From NCBI GenBank assembly GCA_037447605.1, contig CM074813.1, positions 1,986,211 through 2,043,488 on the forward strand: a DNA stretch of 57,278 bases, in the 5' to 3' direction. The notes under the pieces are model-generated. The model did no database searches. It saw only the letters and a program-made list of their open reading frames with translations, and was not told where the DNA came from. Position 1 is the first letter of the stretch, and each line of letters opens with the position of its first letter. This DNA is from Zygnema circumcarinatum (lineage: Eukaryota > Streptophyta > Zygnematophyceae > Zygnematales > Zygnemataceae). The position numbers were made by a program, and so were the translations under genes. Positions 47,249 through 57,278 of this stretch are shown in pieces.

Positions 47249-49126
47249 TCACAGAGCGAGTTTTAAATTCAAGTCTACCCTCTGCCTTGCCCTCCCATTT
47301 CGCAGCGCTTCGCCTTCTGGTAAGCGCGCATCGGCCTCAAGTTGCGCAGCAGCGCTGCTCTGCTCCTCCGCCAGCCTCCGCAGAATCTCCTGCGCGAGCC
47401 AAGTCTTCTTGCTAAGGCCTTTCGCACTCGGAGGAGAGCCTGACTCCTTCACTGGACGTTCGGTTTCTGTTAGCAGCAGGGGAGGCTCGCTACCGCGGCC
47501 TGTGGATGTGGGAGAAAGGAATGATTGGGAGGGGAGAGTGGTAGTGGTAGAGGGAAGGGAGGAGGGAGAGGAGGACGGTGCCGCTTTAGGGAAGGCCTTT
47601 CCATGGCAGCCACTCAAAACCCTCGTGGAGCGGCACGGCACAGAAAAGAAGTTACAGTACTGCCCGCAGCATGGTTCTATGGCAGACATCAATTTTCCGT
47701 CCCTGCTGACTGTTCCTTGATGCTGCTGCTGGTGGAATGCAAGGAACGGCACAGAAAGGCCGTCCAGGCTGCCGCCCAGATGCTTCATTTCAGCTCCTCC
47801 AGTCGTGGACATCCCTTCACCGCCGCTGCTTTGGGCAGAAACTGGCACGAGGCTGGGAGAAAACCCACTGTTGGGATCCTGTTTTGGCCCTGCTGAAACT
47901 CCCCAGCTTTGAACCTCCCTCTCTCTCTCCCTCTCCCTCTCCCTCTCATTCTCTTTCTCCCTGATCTTGCTCGTCTTTCCTCGCGGTCTCCTTTTCCCCG
48001 CCGTGCTTCTGTGCGGGAGATCCGGGTGCACGCCCTTCAGTTCCCTGTGCCCGTTTCTATGTCCGCCGAGCGCCTGCACAGTTGGAAACCGCATGCCGCA
48101 GATGGAACATGCGTGCGGCCCCGCCCCGGCGTGCCAGCTGGTGACTGACGTGGCAGACGAGGGCGCCGAGCTGGCAGCCGCAGAGCGCAGCAGCTCTGCC
48201 ACGTGTCTCGGCGCCGCCCCGGCCTCGAGCGGCAGCGAGACGGCCTTCTCCGTACCTTCGCGCAGCAGCGCGGCCCGCCACGAGGGGACGGAGGAGAGGC
48301 TGAAGAGGGTGTCGCTGAGGGAGCGCTGAGGAAGCTGCCGCGCACCTTCCGGGGCCACGGTGGAGGTGGTGGAATTGCTGAGGTTGGGACACGTGTTGCT
48401 GCGCTCCGGGTCGGGGAGGGCGAGGGGCTGCCATCGGGAGGAGGAGGAGGGGGCGGCCATGGAGTCAGGGGAGGACCGCGAGGCCGCCATAGATCCGGAG
48501 ACTGCGGTGACAGAAGAGCGGCTGGTGCTGCCACCTGGCGCCTGCAGAAGCCAAGCCCGCCCAGAGGGCGCGGTGCAGATGTCGAGGATGGAGGGGCACG
48601 AGGCGTGGGGCGCTGCCACGTGTACACTGTGGCTGGGCTCGGAGTCTCCAGAAATGGCGCCATATAAGGCGCCTTCCTGCTCGCCTTCCCTCTCCCAGTC
48701 CCTCTCTCTGCTGCGAGTGGGAGCAGCGGGGACAGCCGCAAGCGTGCCGGCGCGCCACTCTTGCGCCTCCTCCAGGCGGCCGCGCTTCGCCTGCCGCTCT
48801 TCAGAGGATCGCTTCCGGGCGCGGGGCCGCGATTCAGAGGGCGGCCCGGAAAAGGAGTCCATGGAGGCAGCGACCGCCACCGCCGCATTGCGCTGGCACA
48901 TAGCGGACAGGCCTCTCTCCCTTCCGCTGACCCGCACCCGCGCCCTCTCTCGACCCCTACGCCCCTCTGACCCTCTGACCCTCCTTCCCTCCCACCCTCT
49001 GCCTCTCCCGCCCACTCCCAGCGTCGTTGCCCTACGGAGAGAGGCGGAGGCAGAGAGAGAAGGCGAGGGAGAGGGAGAGGGAGAGGGTGAGGGAGATGGA
49101 GAGGGCGAGGGCGAGGACGAGGCCAA
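47249..49126 (-). CDS. C2H2 (QALGGH-type) zinc finger protein with C-terminal EAR motif
   Basis: Probable transcriptional repressor; single exon, up to 625 residues. One C2H2 finger at about 336-358 (CSICGMRF...QALGGHRNGH) carries the plant-specific QALGGH helix, which reads DNA with an AGT-like core in studied members. The protein ends VDLNLKLAL, a DLN/LxLxL EAR motif that recruits TOPLESS-type corepressors; here it is at the very C-terminus. A basic patch (RPRARKRSSEERQAKRGR) at about 100-117 could be a nuclear signal. The rest is S/P/A-rich low complexity, including a pure SP dipeptide run near the N-terminus and an acidic/basic ER run at about 390. The start is uncertain: the M at 49126 begins the SP repeat, and later Met codons (for example MCQRNAAV) are plausible. 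Long opposite-strand frames here are shadows of GC-rich DNA. Confidence 0.85.
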   Translation of the reverse strand: MASSSPSPSPSPSPSPSPSPSPSLSASASLRRATTLGVGGRGRGWEGRRVRGSEGRRGRERARVRVSGRERGLSAMCQRNAAVAVAASMDSFSGPPSESRPRARKRSSEERQAKRGRLEEAQEWRAGTLAAVPAAPTRSRERDWEREGEQEGALYGAISGDSEPSHSVHVAAPHASCPSILDICTAPSGRAWLLQAPGGSTSRSSVTAVSGSMAASRSSPDSMAAPSSSSRWQPLALPDPERSNTCPNLSNSTTSTVAPEGARQLPQRSLSDTLFSLSSVPSWRAALLREGTEKAVSLPLEAGAAPRHVAELLRSAAASSAPSSATSVTSWHAGAGPHACSICGMRFPTVQALGGHRNGHRELKGVHPDLPHRSTAGKRRPRGKTSKIREKENEREREREREREVQSWGVSAGPKQDPNSGFSPSLVPVSAQSSGGEGMSTTGGAEMKHLGGSLDGLSVPFLAFHQQQHQGTVSRDGKLMSAIEPCCGQYCNFFSVPCRSTRVLSGCHGKAFPKAAPSSSPSSLPSTTTTLPSQSFLSPTSTGRGSEPPLLLTETERPVKESGSPPSAKGLSKKTWLAQEILRRLAEEQSSAAAQLEADARLPEGEALRNGRARQRVDLNLKLAL

Positions 49127-50609
49127 TCAGGGGAGGGGCGTTGGGCATGAGGCGCGAGGCCCGCAAGTGCGAAAGGGGACGCATCCCGCACGTGCGACGG
49201 AGGGCACCGAGTGGCGGACGGGTCATGACGTGGCGCGCGATTCTTCTCGAAAGAGCCGCCGATTTGCTGCGGCGGTCGGCGCGTGCCACTGGGGCCGCGG
49301 CGACCGCGGGGGCACGGGCGGGCGGGCGTACGGCCGAAGACGGGGCCGGGAAACGCGGGGGACGCGTGGGGGGAAGGAGGCCGTCGGATGCGATGGGGAC
49401 GTGGGCAGCCAGGACAAAAACGTCTCGAAATTAGGGTAGGCGGATTTTTGCACGCCAGCGCATCACGTCGCGACAAGAATCGTCATTGGCTGGCCGGCCC
49501 GCCCGGCGCGGCGCGGCGCGCTACGCGACAAGCGGGCGGACAGCGGGCGGGCAGGGGAGGCCGAACAGTACGGCCTGGCAGTCTTGGGAAAAGCCGGGCG
49601 GGGCTGGGCGGGGGAGGGGCTGCGGAACTAGTACTCTGCATTCGGTTTTATAATTTCTACTGCGGGAAGCTCGTATTGATTTTGAATTTTTCATTTCTTT
49701 ATTTTCCCAGTTCCCTTTTCAAGATTGCAAAACCCCCGGCGGAATACATGTAATTCTGTGGCCGGATAATAATAAGTTACTGTTTGGCGGGGAGCGGCCG
49801 GCGGGGCTCTCTCCGCGCGCCACGTCTCGCGAGGGCGAGGGGCAACGTGGCGCGCGGAGAGCGGTGTCGGCGGGGGCAGCGGCCAATCGCGGACGCGCAA
49901 AAAGGGGACGGCGAGGCGGCACCGACCGAAAAGCGCATTGGAAAAGGGGGCATGGTCGCGACAAAATGTCGTTCTTTGAATTCTGGCGCGACAAAAGGCG
50001 GTGCTCGTACGGCCAGATGCGACCCGTAGGTGCCAACGTGGCGTACGGCCTCGGCTACATAAAGACTGGGCTGCGAATGCAGCCAAGGACCGTACGCCTC
50101 GATGATGCGGATGGCAGGATCTGAGGATCGGATACGATCCTAGCGATCCGATCCTTGTCGGCACGCGTACTGATTGGGCGGCCCGAGGGCTCGGTCAAGC
50201 AGGCCAAATCCGCCAGCTGGCGCACCCACAGTGGCCGCGAGAGCCGGGGAGCCCAGGCGCCCAATCGCATCATTTGCCGCAATTCGCTCGCGCGAAGCGA
50301 CGAGGCGGGCGGGCGGGCGGGCGAGCGGGCGGGCGTTGTCAACTAGCCCGCGGGGTGCCCAGGAGGCGCCACGCGGCGCGGCGTACGGAGGCCAGAGTCA
50401 ACGCGGGCGGCAGATCCGTACGGCGCAGGCGGCATTGATGGCCGCGCCCGCCAGGTCAAAAAGCGAACGCCCGAACGTTGCCGCGGGCCGCGGGGACGTT
50501 TCGTTTCGGGCTGGCGGGGGAGGCCGCCGGGCGGGCAGGGCTCCCCGCAGGGCGGGGAGGGGACTACTGTACCGTGAAACCGAACAGATTGAGAAATTGA
50601 GACACGAGT
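49127..50609. other. GC-rich intergenic region upstream of the zinc finger gene
   Basis: Very GC-rich, with GCGGGC and CGCGG runs (about 49490-49560 and 50300-50335). The first part should hold the zinc finger promoter. Many frames stay open only because stop codons are rare at this composition. No gene supported. Confidence 0.5.
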
Positions 50610-50617
50610 TTACTTAA

Positions 50618-51557
50618 GGGTAGTGATATGTCCACCCCTTTTTTGGATCCAAACACCCCTTCCCGGCCGGGCAGATTTCAAAAGGGATTAAAAACGGAAA
50701 ATGGTTTTTTCACACCTTTTTGGAATCGATACCCACCTCCTTCCTTCGGCTGATTTTATTTTTGCTAACCAAGGAAAATGATACCCCGTCACCGCATTTT
50801 GAATACTGTATCCCGCCTCCCTGAATTTTTTTTTGGAGGGAAAGAAATATCTGCCTGCCCGAATCCGCTGGGAGCGGAAGATCCGTCCGCCACGAGATCG
50901 TTCACGGGTGTCCGTCCTTCACACGTGCGTGTCAATCGCATCTGTCGATTTCCCTCGCAGATCGCACCACTGCAGATCACCGTTTGATCTGCAGCCGGGC
51001 TCGATCTTAGCGAATGGACCACGAGTCCCGCCAAAGCCGGATCGCACGTGCGAGTGCGCGCGTTCCTCGACCCGAGATCTCGTGCATTGTCAGCTCTCAG
51101 CCAATAAACATATGCCACGTGTTAAATTTTTGACATGGAAAACTTTGATTGGTCCAAGCTCTCAATGTACGAAATATTGGGTTCCTCAAAGTTGCGACCG
51201 TACGACATTTGTACGGACAAACTATTGAGACGAGTTTGGCGGGATACGTGGGCACGTGCCATTCGCTGTGACCGAGCCCGTCTGCAGAGCAAATAGTGAT
51301 CTGCCGTGTTGCGATCTTCGAGGGAATCGACGGCTGCGATTGACCGCACGCGTGAAAAAAATTCAGGTAGGCGGGATATTCAAAATGGGATGACGGGTTA
51401 TTTCCTTGTTTCGCAAAAATAAAATCTGCCGATGGAGGGTGGGTATCGATTCCAAAAAGGTGTGAAAAAAGCATTTTCCGTTTTTAATCCTTTTTGAAAT
51501 CTGCCCGGCCGGGAAGGGGTGTTTGGATCCAAAAAAGGGGTGGAAATATCACTACCC
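50618..51557. mobile_element. foldback element family B, copy 1 (B1)
   Basis: A 940-bp element whose halves are imperfect reverse complements. The left end is GGGTAGTGATAT and the right end is its complement; both ends continue into a CACCCC...GGATCC...CGGCCGGGCAG stretch. It is flanked by a perfect 8-bp duplication TTACTTAA (50610-50617 and 51558-51565). It has no coding capacity that I can see. Confidence 0.9.
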
Positions 51558-51603
51558 TTACTTAATTTCTCAATTCTCAATCTTACAGAGAATCTTATAG
51601 GGT

Positions 51604-51860
51604 TGAACTTTGAACACTCGAGGTCGAAACTTTTTCGATTTTAGAAAGCGAAAAGTTTAAAAAAAAATGTTCAAAGACTGAATTGGTTCAGTCGCAGGTG
51701 TGGATTCCATTTTTTGCCAGGTTAGTTCCGTGCGATTCGAGGGATTCTCCCGCGAGCCGATCAACAATTTCTGTACGAAACTCCGGGTTCACGCGCAATG
51801 CGATCCGCTAAAATCTAATTGTTGATCAGTGGACCCAGGGAAAACTCAACTTGAACACGA
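51604..51860. repeat. diverged direct repeat, copy 1
   Basis: Shares with 53272-53612 the ordered words TTTGAACACTCGAGGTCG, GTGTGGATTCCA, TTTTGCCA, ATTTCTGT, AAAATCTAATTGTTGATC and TTGAACACGA. Both copies include a short inverted pair (GATCAACAAT/ATTGTTGATC in this copy). Probably an old dispersed element. Confidence 0.6.
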
Positions 51861-53271
51861 ACGTCGGGGAGCTTGGACGACCAGACTGCATGACTGCATC
51901 GAGATTCGAGACTACTGTCCATGTGTGCGATGGCGGTTATGAATTCTCTTATCGGTCTCTTGCGCATGCAAGGCCAAGTTTGGTTGGGAGGAAGTCCACG
52001 CAATATGGCATGAGCATGGCGGCAAGATGGCAGACCTCCGGGCAGAAATTGAAAAATGTTGGATTCAACCCATTTGCCACGGCGAACATTCGGGCAGGTC
52101 AAAAACATTTGACCGATTTTGCCGTCCGACCGCATCTATTTCCAAAAGTCCCAAAGTCGGAGCGGGCCCGCTTCAAATTGGCGTTCCCGTCCCATCCGGT
52201 CTGGCGGCCTTCCGCCCGCCCACTTGCGGACGTGCGGACGGTGGCCGTACCGTACGGATATCGCACCTGTCCCGTCTGGCCCGTCCTGGCCCCGGCCTCG
52301 ACCGAACGGCAGGCATCATCAAATAAGGGAATTCGCATAAAACCCATGGTTAACTCCACTAACTCCACTAACTTGTAATTTTGAGGTTGTACTTGCCAGT
52401 GCCAGTTATACCTTTTATGTACTATTTGTGTACTATTTTTGTACTATTTTTGTAGTGTGGACGAAGTTTTTGTCTCATAGTAGCATTCGAATGTCATCAC
52501 ATCATCAGTGGACACACGCCCTAATGTTTCTCGCAACAAAGAGTGGCTGCATAAAGAATCCATGGACTTCACCACTCACCGGTTCCACATCATGCTTTTG
52601 TCCATGTACATTTGATGGCCTCGCCATCGTGAGTTCAGTGAAATTTCTTTTCACCACTGCTTCAAGCATGAACTCGCCAGTCAACCCATGGCAATGCCAA
52701 CAACTGAAAGTTACGCCCAAGCCCTGGAACTGAGACACGTACCCAAGGCCTGGCCTGCTGTTGTGCCCCGACCAGTGCGTGCCCTCGGGACCAGCGTGTG
52801 GCCGTGTCCTTGCTGGACCTCTCCAACCTCCCTCTTTGCTTCACCCGCTGCCGATGCGCCGGTAGGCGAAGCCGCGATATCCGGGGCCGCGAGGAGCCGC
52901 GGTCGGTCGGTCGGTCGGTCGGTCAGTCGGCGGCGCGTGATTGGCCGCTGACGCTCACTGCGCAAAGTCGGCCGTACCACAGCAACACGCTGACGTCGCT
53001 GTCGGTCGCGCCCTCGGGCGGCGGCCCGTCAGTCCGCGTGGGCAGCCGCCCCCGCAAGCGGCCAAAGCGCCCCTTGAGCCTGCCCGATCCGCCTTTCCAC
53101 CGGAAACTCGAAGTTTACGGGACAGTCCTCCCGTTGTACTTGATACCAGCGGCGGCAGAGGGGGAGCGTGAGGGGTGCGCGCACGATCAGAGGGACGAGT
53201 ACCCTACTACCAGTAGGTTTGAACAATGAACAACAACTTTTTTGGAGTTGTCCAAGGTTCAAGTGAAAAGG

Positions 53272-53612
53272 TGACATTTGAACACTCGAGGTCGGAAATT
53301 TTCAAGTTGAACAATGTGAAAAAAAAAATCAAAATTCCAGTATATTTGCTTACGTGTGGATTCCAAATTTTGCCACGTAGGATTCAAGCAATCTATAGAA
53401 TTTGCTTGCGTCCGGCCCAATTTCTGTCGTATGAACTTTTTCCGCTAGATCAATGATTTCTGTGCGAAGGAGAATAGAAGAATTTTACTACCTTACGGTA
53501 ATGGAAAAGGACAAAAATTGAGCTCGCATGGACCCAAGTTCACGCACTTCTCGATTTTCCAAAATCTCATTGTTGATCCGTGGATGCGAAGTAGACTGAA
53601 ATTGAACACGAC
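53272..53612. repeat. diverged direct repeat, copy 2
   Basis: Second copy of the repeat at 51604-51860, in the same orientation and about 80 bases longer. Confidence 0.6.
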
Positions 53613-54064
53613 CGGAAGCAGTTCAATTCATTTCATATCGTGCCAATCTTGAAAAGGATAATACCTTAAAGCTACTTCGAAACTAGTATACAATTCCCCA
53701 GTTACAATTCGAAGCAGCGAGTTGGGGTACTACGTTCGAAACAGCCTCCTTGCAAGATTGAGAAGCTTCTATTGCCAGCCTTAACTAGAAAAACGACAAA
53801 ACTGCTGACGCCCTCCAAACTCCCGCCCCCGTCCGCGCAGTGGATCATCGCGCGCAGTAATGGCCCCTGAGGACCGAGCACGTGTCGAAGCACTCCGTAC
53901 GGACGCCCCCTGCCGGCTAAGAGGATCAGATCTGGAAGCCACGATCGGATCCCATTCTCTTCCTTGTTAATGCAATCTACCTCGCACAAGACGCTTGTCG
54001 CTTGCGCCACCGCGGCAAGCGGCGATTCGGCGGCTGGTGGCGCGCCAGGTCAACAGATATTATC

Positions 54065-54159
54065 CAGATACGACACTCACAGCATTGCTCCGACCAATGG
54101 GAGAGGAGAATGGCACGAGTTAACGGTCAGGCGGGGCTAACTAAAAATTGTCGTATCTG
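54065..54159. repeat. short inverted repeat (CAGATACGACA)
   Basis: CAGATACGACA at 54065-54075 and its exact complement at 54149-54159, with AGATATT just outside each arm. Possibly a minute MITE; too short to be sure. Confidence 0.45.
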
Positions 54160-54359
54160 AGATATTGTCGAGCCAGATTCACTGTGTGACTGGACGGCGC
54201 CCGTGCCAGATAGCGACTGTGCAGCGCTGGCACGCTGGCGCTAGTCCACGTCGGCCTCACGGCCGGTCAGAAGCGGTCTCGACGGCGATCTTTGGACGCA
54301 CGTGAGCGGAACTGGGTGGCCGTACCAAGGATTTGTACGAAATATCGCCCATTGATGGT

Positions 54360-56256
54360 GGAAAATTCTATTCTCACACCTTTTTTGTCTACACACAGAC
54401 CTCTTTTCGCCGGGTAGATTTTAAAAAGGGTAGTGATATTTCCACCCCTTTTTTGGATCCAAACACCCCTTCCCGGCCGGGCAGCTTTCAAAAGGGATTA
54501 AAAAAGGAAAATGCTTTTTTCACACCTTTTTGGAATCGATACCCACCTTCTTCCGTCGGCTGATTTTATTTTTGCTAACCAGGGAAAATGATACCCCGTC
54601 ACCGCATTTTGAATACTGTATCCCGCCTCCCTGAATTTTATTTTTGAGGGAAAGAAATATCTGCCTGCCCGAATCCGCTCGGGGCGGAAGATCCGTCCGG
54701 CACGAGATCGTTCGCGGGTGTCAGTCCTTCACACGTGTTTGTCAATCGCAGCTGTCGATTCCCTCGCAGATCTTACCACTGCAGATCACCGTTCGATCTG
54801 CAGCCGGGCTTGATCTCAACGAATGGAAAGCGCCCACGAGTCCCGTCAAAGCCGGATCGCACGTGCGAGTGCGCGCGTACCTCGGCCCGAGATCTTGTTC
54901 TACTGTCAGCTCCAAGCCAATCAACATTTACCACGTGTTAAATTTCTGACGTGGAAATTTTTGATTGGTCCAAACTCTCAATGTACAAAAATTTTGGTAC
55001 GACCGTACCACATGTGTACGGACAATTTTTGAGACGACTTTGGCGGGATACGTGGGCCCGTGCCATTCGCTCTGACCGAGCCCGGCTGCAGATCAAATAG
55101 TGATCTGCCTCGTTGCGATCTGCGAGGGAATCGACGGCTGCGATTGACCGCACGCGAAAAAAAAAAATCAGGTAGGCGGGATATTCAAATGGAGTGACGG
55201 GTTATAATTTTCTTTGTTTCGCAAAAATACAATCTGCCGATGGAGGGTGGGTATCGATTCCAAAAAGGTGTGAAAAAAGCATTTTCCGTTTTTAATCCTT
55301 TTTGAAATCTGCCCGGCCGGGAAGGGGTGTTTGGATCCAAAAAAGGGGTGGAAATATCACTACCCTTTAAAAATAGACAAAAAGGAACACACCTTTCAAA
55401 CCTTTTTGGAATCGATACAGGCTACTAGTCCTGAGCGGCCGGGCGCCGTGAGCACCTTTTTTCGTCAGGCAGATTTTACTCATCTTTTATTTTCTGAGAA
55501 AAAATATCGGCCTGTCCGAATTCGCTCGGAGCGGAAGATCCGTCCGCCACGAGATCGTTCGCGGGTGGCCGTCCATCACACGTGCAATAAACTTTCGCCG
55601 TCAATATTCACGCAGATCGCACCACGGCAGATCACCGTTCGATCAGCAGCCGGGCTCGGTCCCACGTGTCCTACCCAAGCTGGCTCAAAAGTCCGTACAA
55701 AAGTCGTAAACGCGCAGCTTCGAGGAAAGTCAAAATAGCGTCGCCATCGAGAGCCTGTACCACTCACAATTTGCCACGTCTAAAGAGAGCACGCGGCAGA
55801 TGGTGATTGGTTTAAAAGCTCAATGTAAGGAATTTAGACTCGTGTACAAACTTTTGAGCCGGCTTGGGTGGGACACGTGGGCGTGTGCCATTCGCTGGGA
55901 CCGAGCCCGGCTGCTGATCGAACGGTGATCTGCCGTGGTACGATCTGCCCCAGAAGCGACGGTGTACTGTAGATTCATTGGACATGTGAAGGACGGCCAC
56001 TCGCGAACGATCTAGTGGCGGACGGATCTTTCGCTCCGAGCGGATTCGGGCAGGCCGATATTTTTTTCTCTGAAAAAAACAAGAAGGGCTAAAATCTGCC
56101 CGACGGAGAAAGGTGTGTATCGATTCCAAAAGATGTGAAAAAAAAGGTGAAAAAAAAAAGTGTGAAAGGTGTGTTCCTTTTTTGTCTATTTTTAAACTCT
56201 GCCCGGCGAAAAGAGGTCTGTCTGTAGACAAAAAAGGTGTGACAATAGAATTTTCC
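54360..56256. mobile_element. foldback element family A, copy 2 (A2), carrying nested B2
   Basis: Same ends as A1 (GGAAAATTC... and complement). Flanked by a perfect 8-bp duplication TTGATGGT (54352-54359 and 56257-56264). Total 1897 bp, of which 946 are the nested B2 plus its extra duplication; the A part is thus about 951 bp, close to A1 (1001 bp). Confidence 0.9.
54428..55365. mobile_element. foldback element family B, copy 2 (B2), inserted in A2
   Basis: A 938-bp element with the same ends as B1, flanked by a perfect 8-bp duplication TTTAAAAA (54420-54427 and 55366-55373). It lies within the left arm of A2, about 70 bases from the A2 end, so B2 inserted after A2. Confidence 0.9.
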
Positions 56257-56449
56257 TTGATGGTGAAGCAGCCAGGTTCCGCCAAGTTGTCCGTATGCCG
56301 TACTGCGACTCCATGCGGATATGTGAGGCGGGGCAGTTCCGTTCTCTTTAACTGTGCAGCCCCTGTCGCCTTTGAACCCTACTGCTGTCGGTCCGTACAG
56401 AGCGTTTGGTTACCCTACTACAATACCCCCCCTTATTTTCGCCATAGTA

Positions 56450-56582
56450 GGGGGTGTCAGACTTAAAAATTGTTCGTAAGTTTGAGACCAGAACGAGTAC
56501 TTCGGTGACATCACAATCCTGGTGCGGCGGAGTACTTACAAAACTATTTTGTTCGTAAGTTTTCGTTAAGTCTGACACCCCC
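56450..56582. mobile_element. MITE family M, copy 2
   Basis: 133-bp element with the same ends as the copy at 39799 (GGGGGTGTCAGACTTAA and complement), flanked by TA (56448-56449 and 56583-56584). It has inserted into the left end of the repeat described at 56265-57278. Confidence 0.88.
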
Positions 56583-56684
56583 TAGTTTCGGCAAATACTG
56601 GGCGAAAATATTGGAATTTGCAAATATAAGGTCCGTGTTACCAATAGGCGAGCGGTATTATGTTAGAGTTCATGTATGTCCGTA

Positions 56685-56825
56685 TGTATCGTATCGTATC
56701 GTTTGTTTTCGTATCGTACCTCATCGTACCGTATCGGCTAATAAGGCTGGTACTGCTAATACGGATATTACCGTATCGAACGTATCGTATCGCATCTCAT
56801 CGCATCGCATCGTATCGTGCCGTAT
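56685..56825 (+). repeat. degenerate GTATC/GCATC pentamer array
   Basis: Counterpart of the array at 22720-22790, longer and with an ATTACGG-like interruption. It sits between the same flanking words (TTAGAGTTCATGT upstream, CGCCTCTTACGG downstream). Confidence 0.7.
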
Positions 56826-57278
56826 CCATGAACAAGTGGAGAAGAACAAGCGCCTCTTACGGCGGCACGTGCGGGGAAATTCGGTGAGTTTTGCTAAGGG
56901 TGGGTTTCCATCAGCCCGTTTCGTAAAGCGCTCGTTACGGTCCACGTAGGATGCCGTTTTCAAATGGAACGACGAGTTCCATCAGAACGCCGTTGGCCAG
57001 CGTGGCAGTCGCACGCTGGCGGATCTTTGGTATCCACGTGGCGGCACGCGAATGGTTGTAATGGCGTTACACCACCTCCGGAGCAGCATTCTGTGCACCG
57101 GCTGCAGCGAGGCTCCCCCCCTCCCCACCGTCGATCGCCACGATCGGAATTGCTGCAGCTCCCCGCCCCCCGGCCGCCCACCCGCCCTGCAGCGTCCTCC
57201 CAGGTACGGCGCAGCGCCCGAGCGGGCGACGCCGGCCGAGCGCGCGGTCACCGCGGTGCCGATTGCCACGTAGATGCC

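Larger units (their letters stand above)
51566..54351. other. repeat-bearing region without supported gene
   Basis: Contains two diverged direct repeats (about 51604-51860 and 53272-53612), a GGTCG tetramer-like run at about 52900-52930, the 20-bp word shared with 22362-22381, and a small inverted repeat at 54065-54159. Frames of up to 175 codons occur but resemble no protein. Confidence 0.5.
56265..57278. other. terminal region: diverged relative of the TA-flanked element, then GC-rich sequence
   Basis: From about 56424 to 56895 it aligns with 22587 to about 22860: a C-run end, ATTTTCGCC...GGCGAAAATATT, GCAAATATAAGG, GTGTTACCAATAGGCG, a GTATC array, CGCCTCTTACGGCGGCACGTGCGGG. A MITE interrupts it at 56450-56582. 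From 56896 to the window end the sequence is GC-rich with open frames on both strands, none recognisable. Confidence 0.55.

Noticed and set aside
48360-49439. 359-codon + strand frame opposite the zinc finger gene
   Set aside because: Open only because of high GC and R/G/E-rich composition; no domain, and it is antisense to a convincing gene.
52798-53229. 143-codon frame with RSRGRSVGRSV
   Set aside because: Generated by a GGTCG repeat; no family resemblance.

Overview
The window is eukaryotic nuclear DNA. All but two of its protein genes are split by GT-AG introns, and I joined exons by matching reading phase and protein-family content. Several traits point to a streptophyte, most likely a charophyte green alga or an early-diverging land plant. 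These are a plant-type QALGGH zinc finger with a C-terminal DLN/EAR motif, an ACBP-ankyrin protein, P-class PPR proteins, a plant-like AMP deaminase, and a VanY-type D,D-carboxypeptidase with a possible transit peptide (some plastids in this lineage keep peptidoglycan). The intron-rich PPR genes argue against a flowering plant. I cannot name the species.

Layout. 1-4227 (+): 3' part of AMP deaminase, 12 exons, truncated by the window edge. 5109-6431 (-): single-exon F-box/LRR gene. 7511-10669 (-): rhomboid protease, 7 exons, facing an AIM24-family gene (11454-15237, +, 11 exons) across a shared upstream region. 17707-21169 (+): membrane-anchored acyl-CoA-binding protein with ankyrin repeats, 7 exons. 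21170-25118: repeat-rich spacer. 25119-31602 (+): P-class PPR gene, convergent with a second PPR gene at 32555-39530 (-). 40288-44190 (+): VanY-like M15 peptidase, divergent from the second PPR gene. 47249-49126 (-): C2H2 zinc finger repressor. 49127-57278: repeats with no gene that I can support.

The genes are not an operon-like set. They are housekeeping or organelle genes: purine metabolism, lipid trafficking, membrane proteolysis, organelle RNA processing and possibly plastid wall remodelling.

The most unusual content is a set of non-autonomous inverted-repeat elements with readable target-site duplications (TSDs). Two related foldback families, here called A and B, each about 1 kb with 8-bp TSDs, are present in two copies each; one B copy sits inside an A copy. 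A TA-flanked element with CAGT ends encloses the other A copy. A small TA-flanked MITE family has one copy inside a relative of that element. A dimeric element with 8-bp TSD lies in a PPR intron. None carries a transposase that I can recognise.
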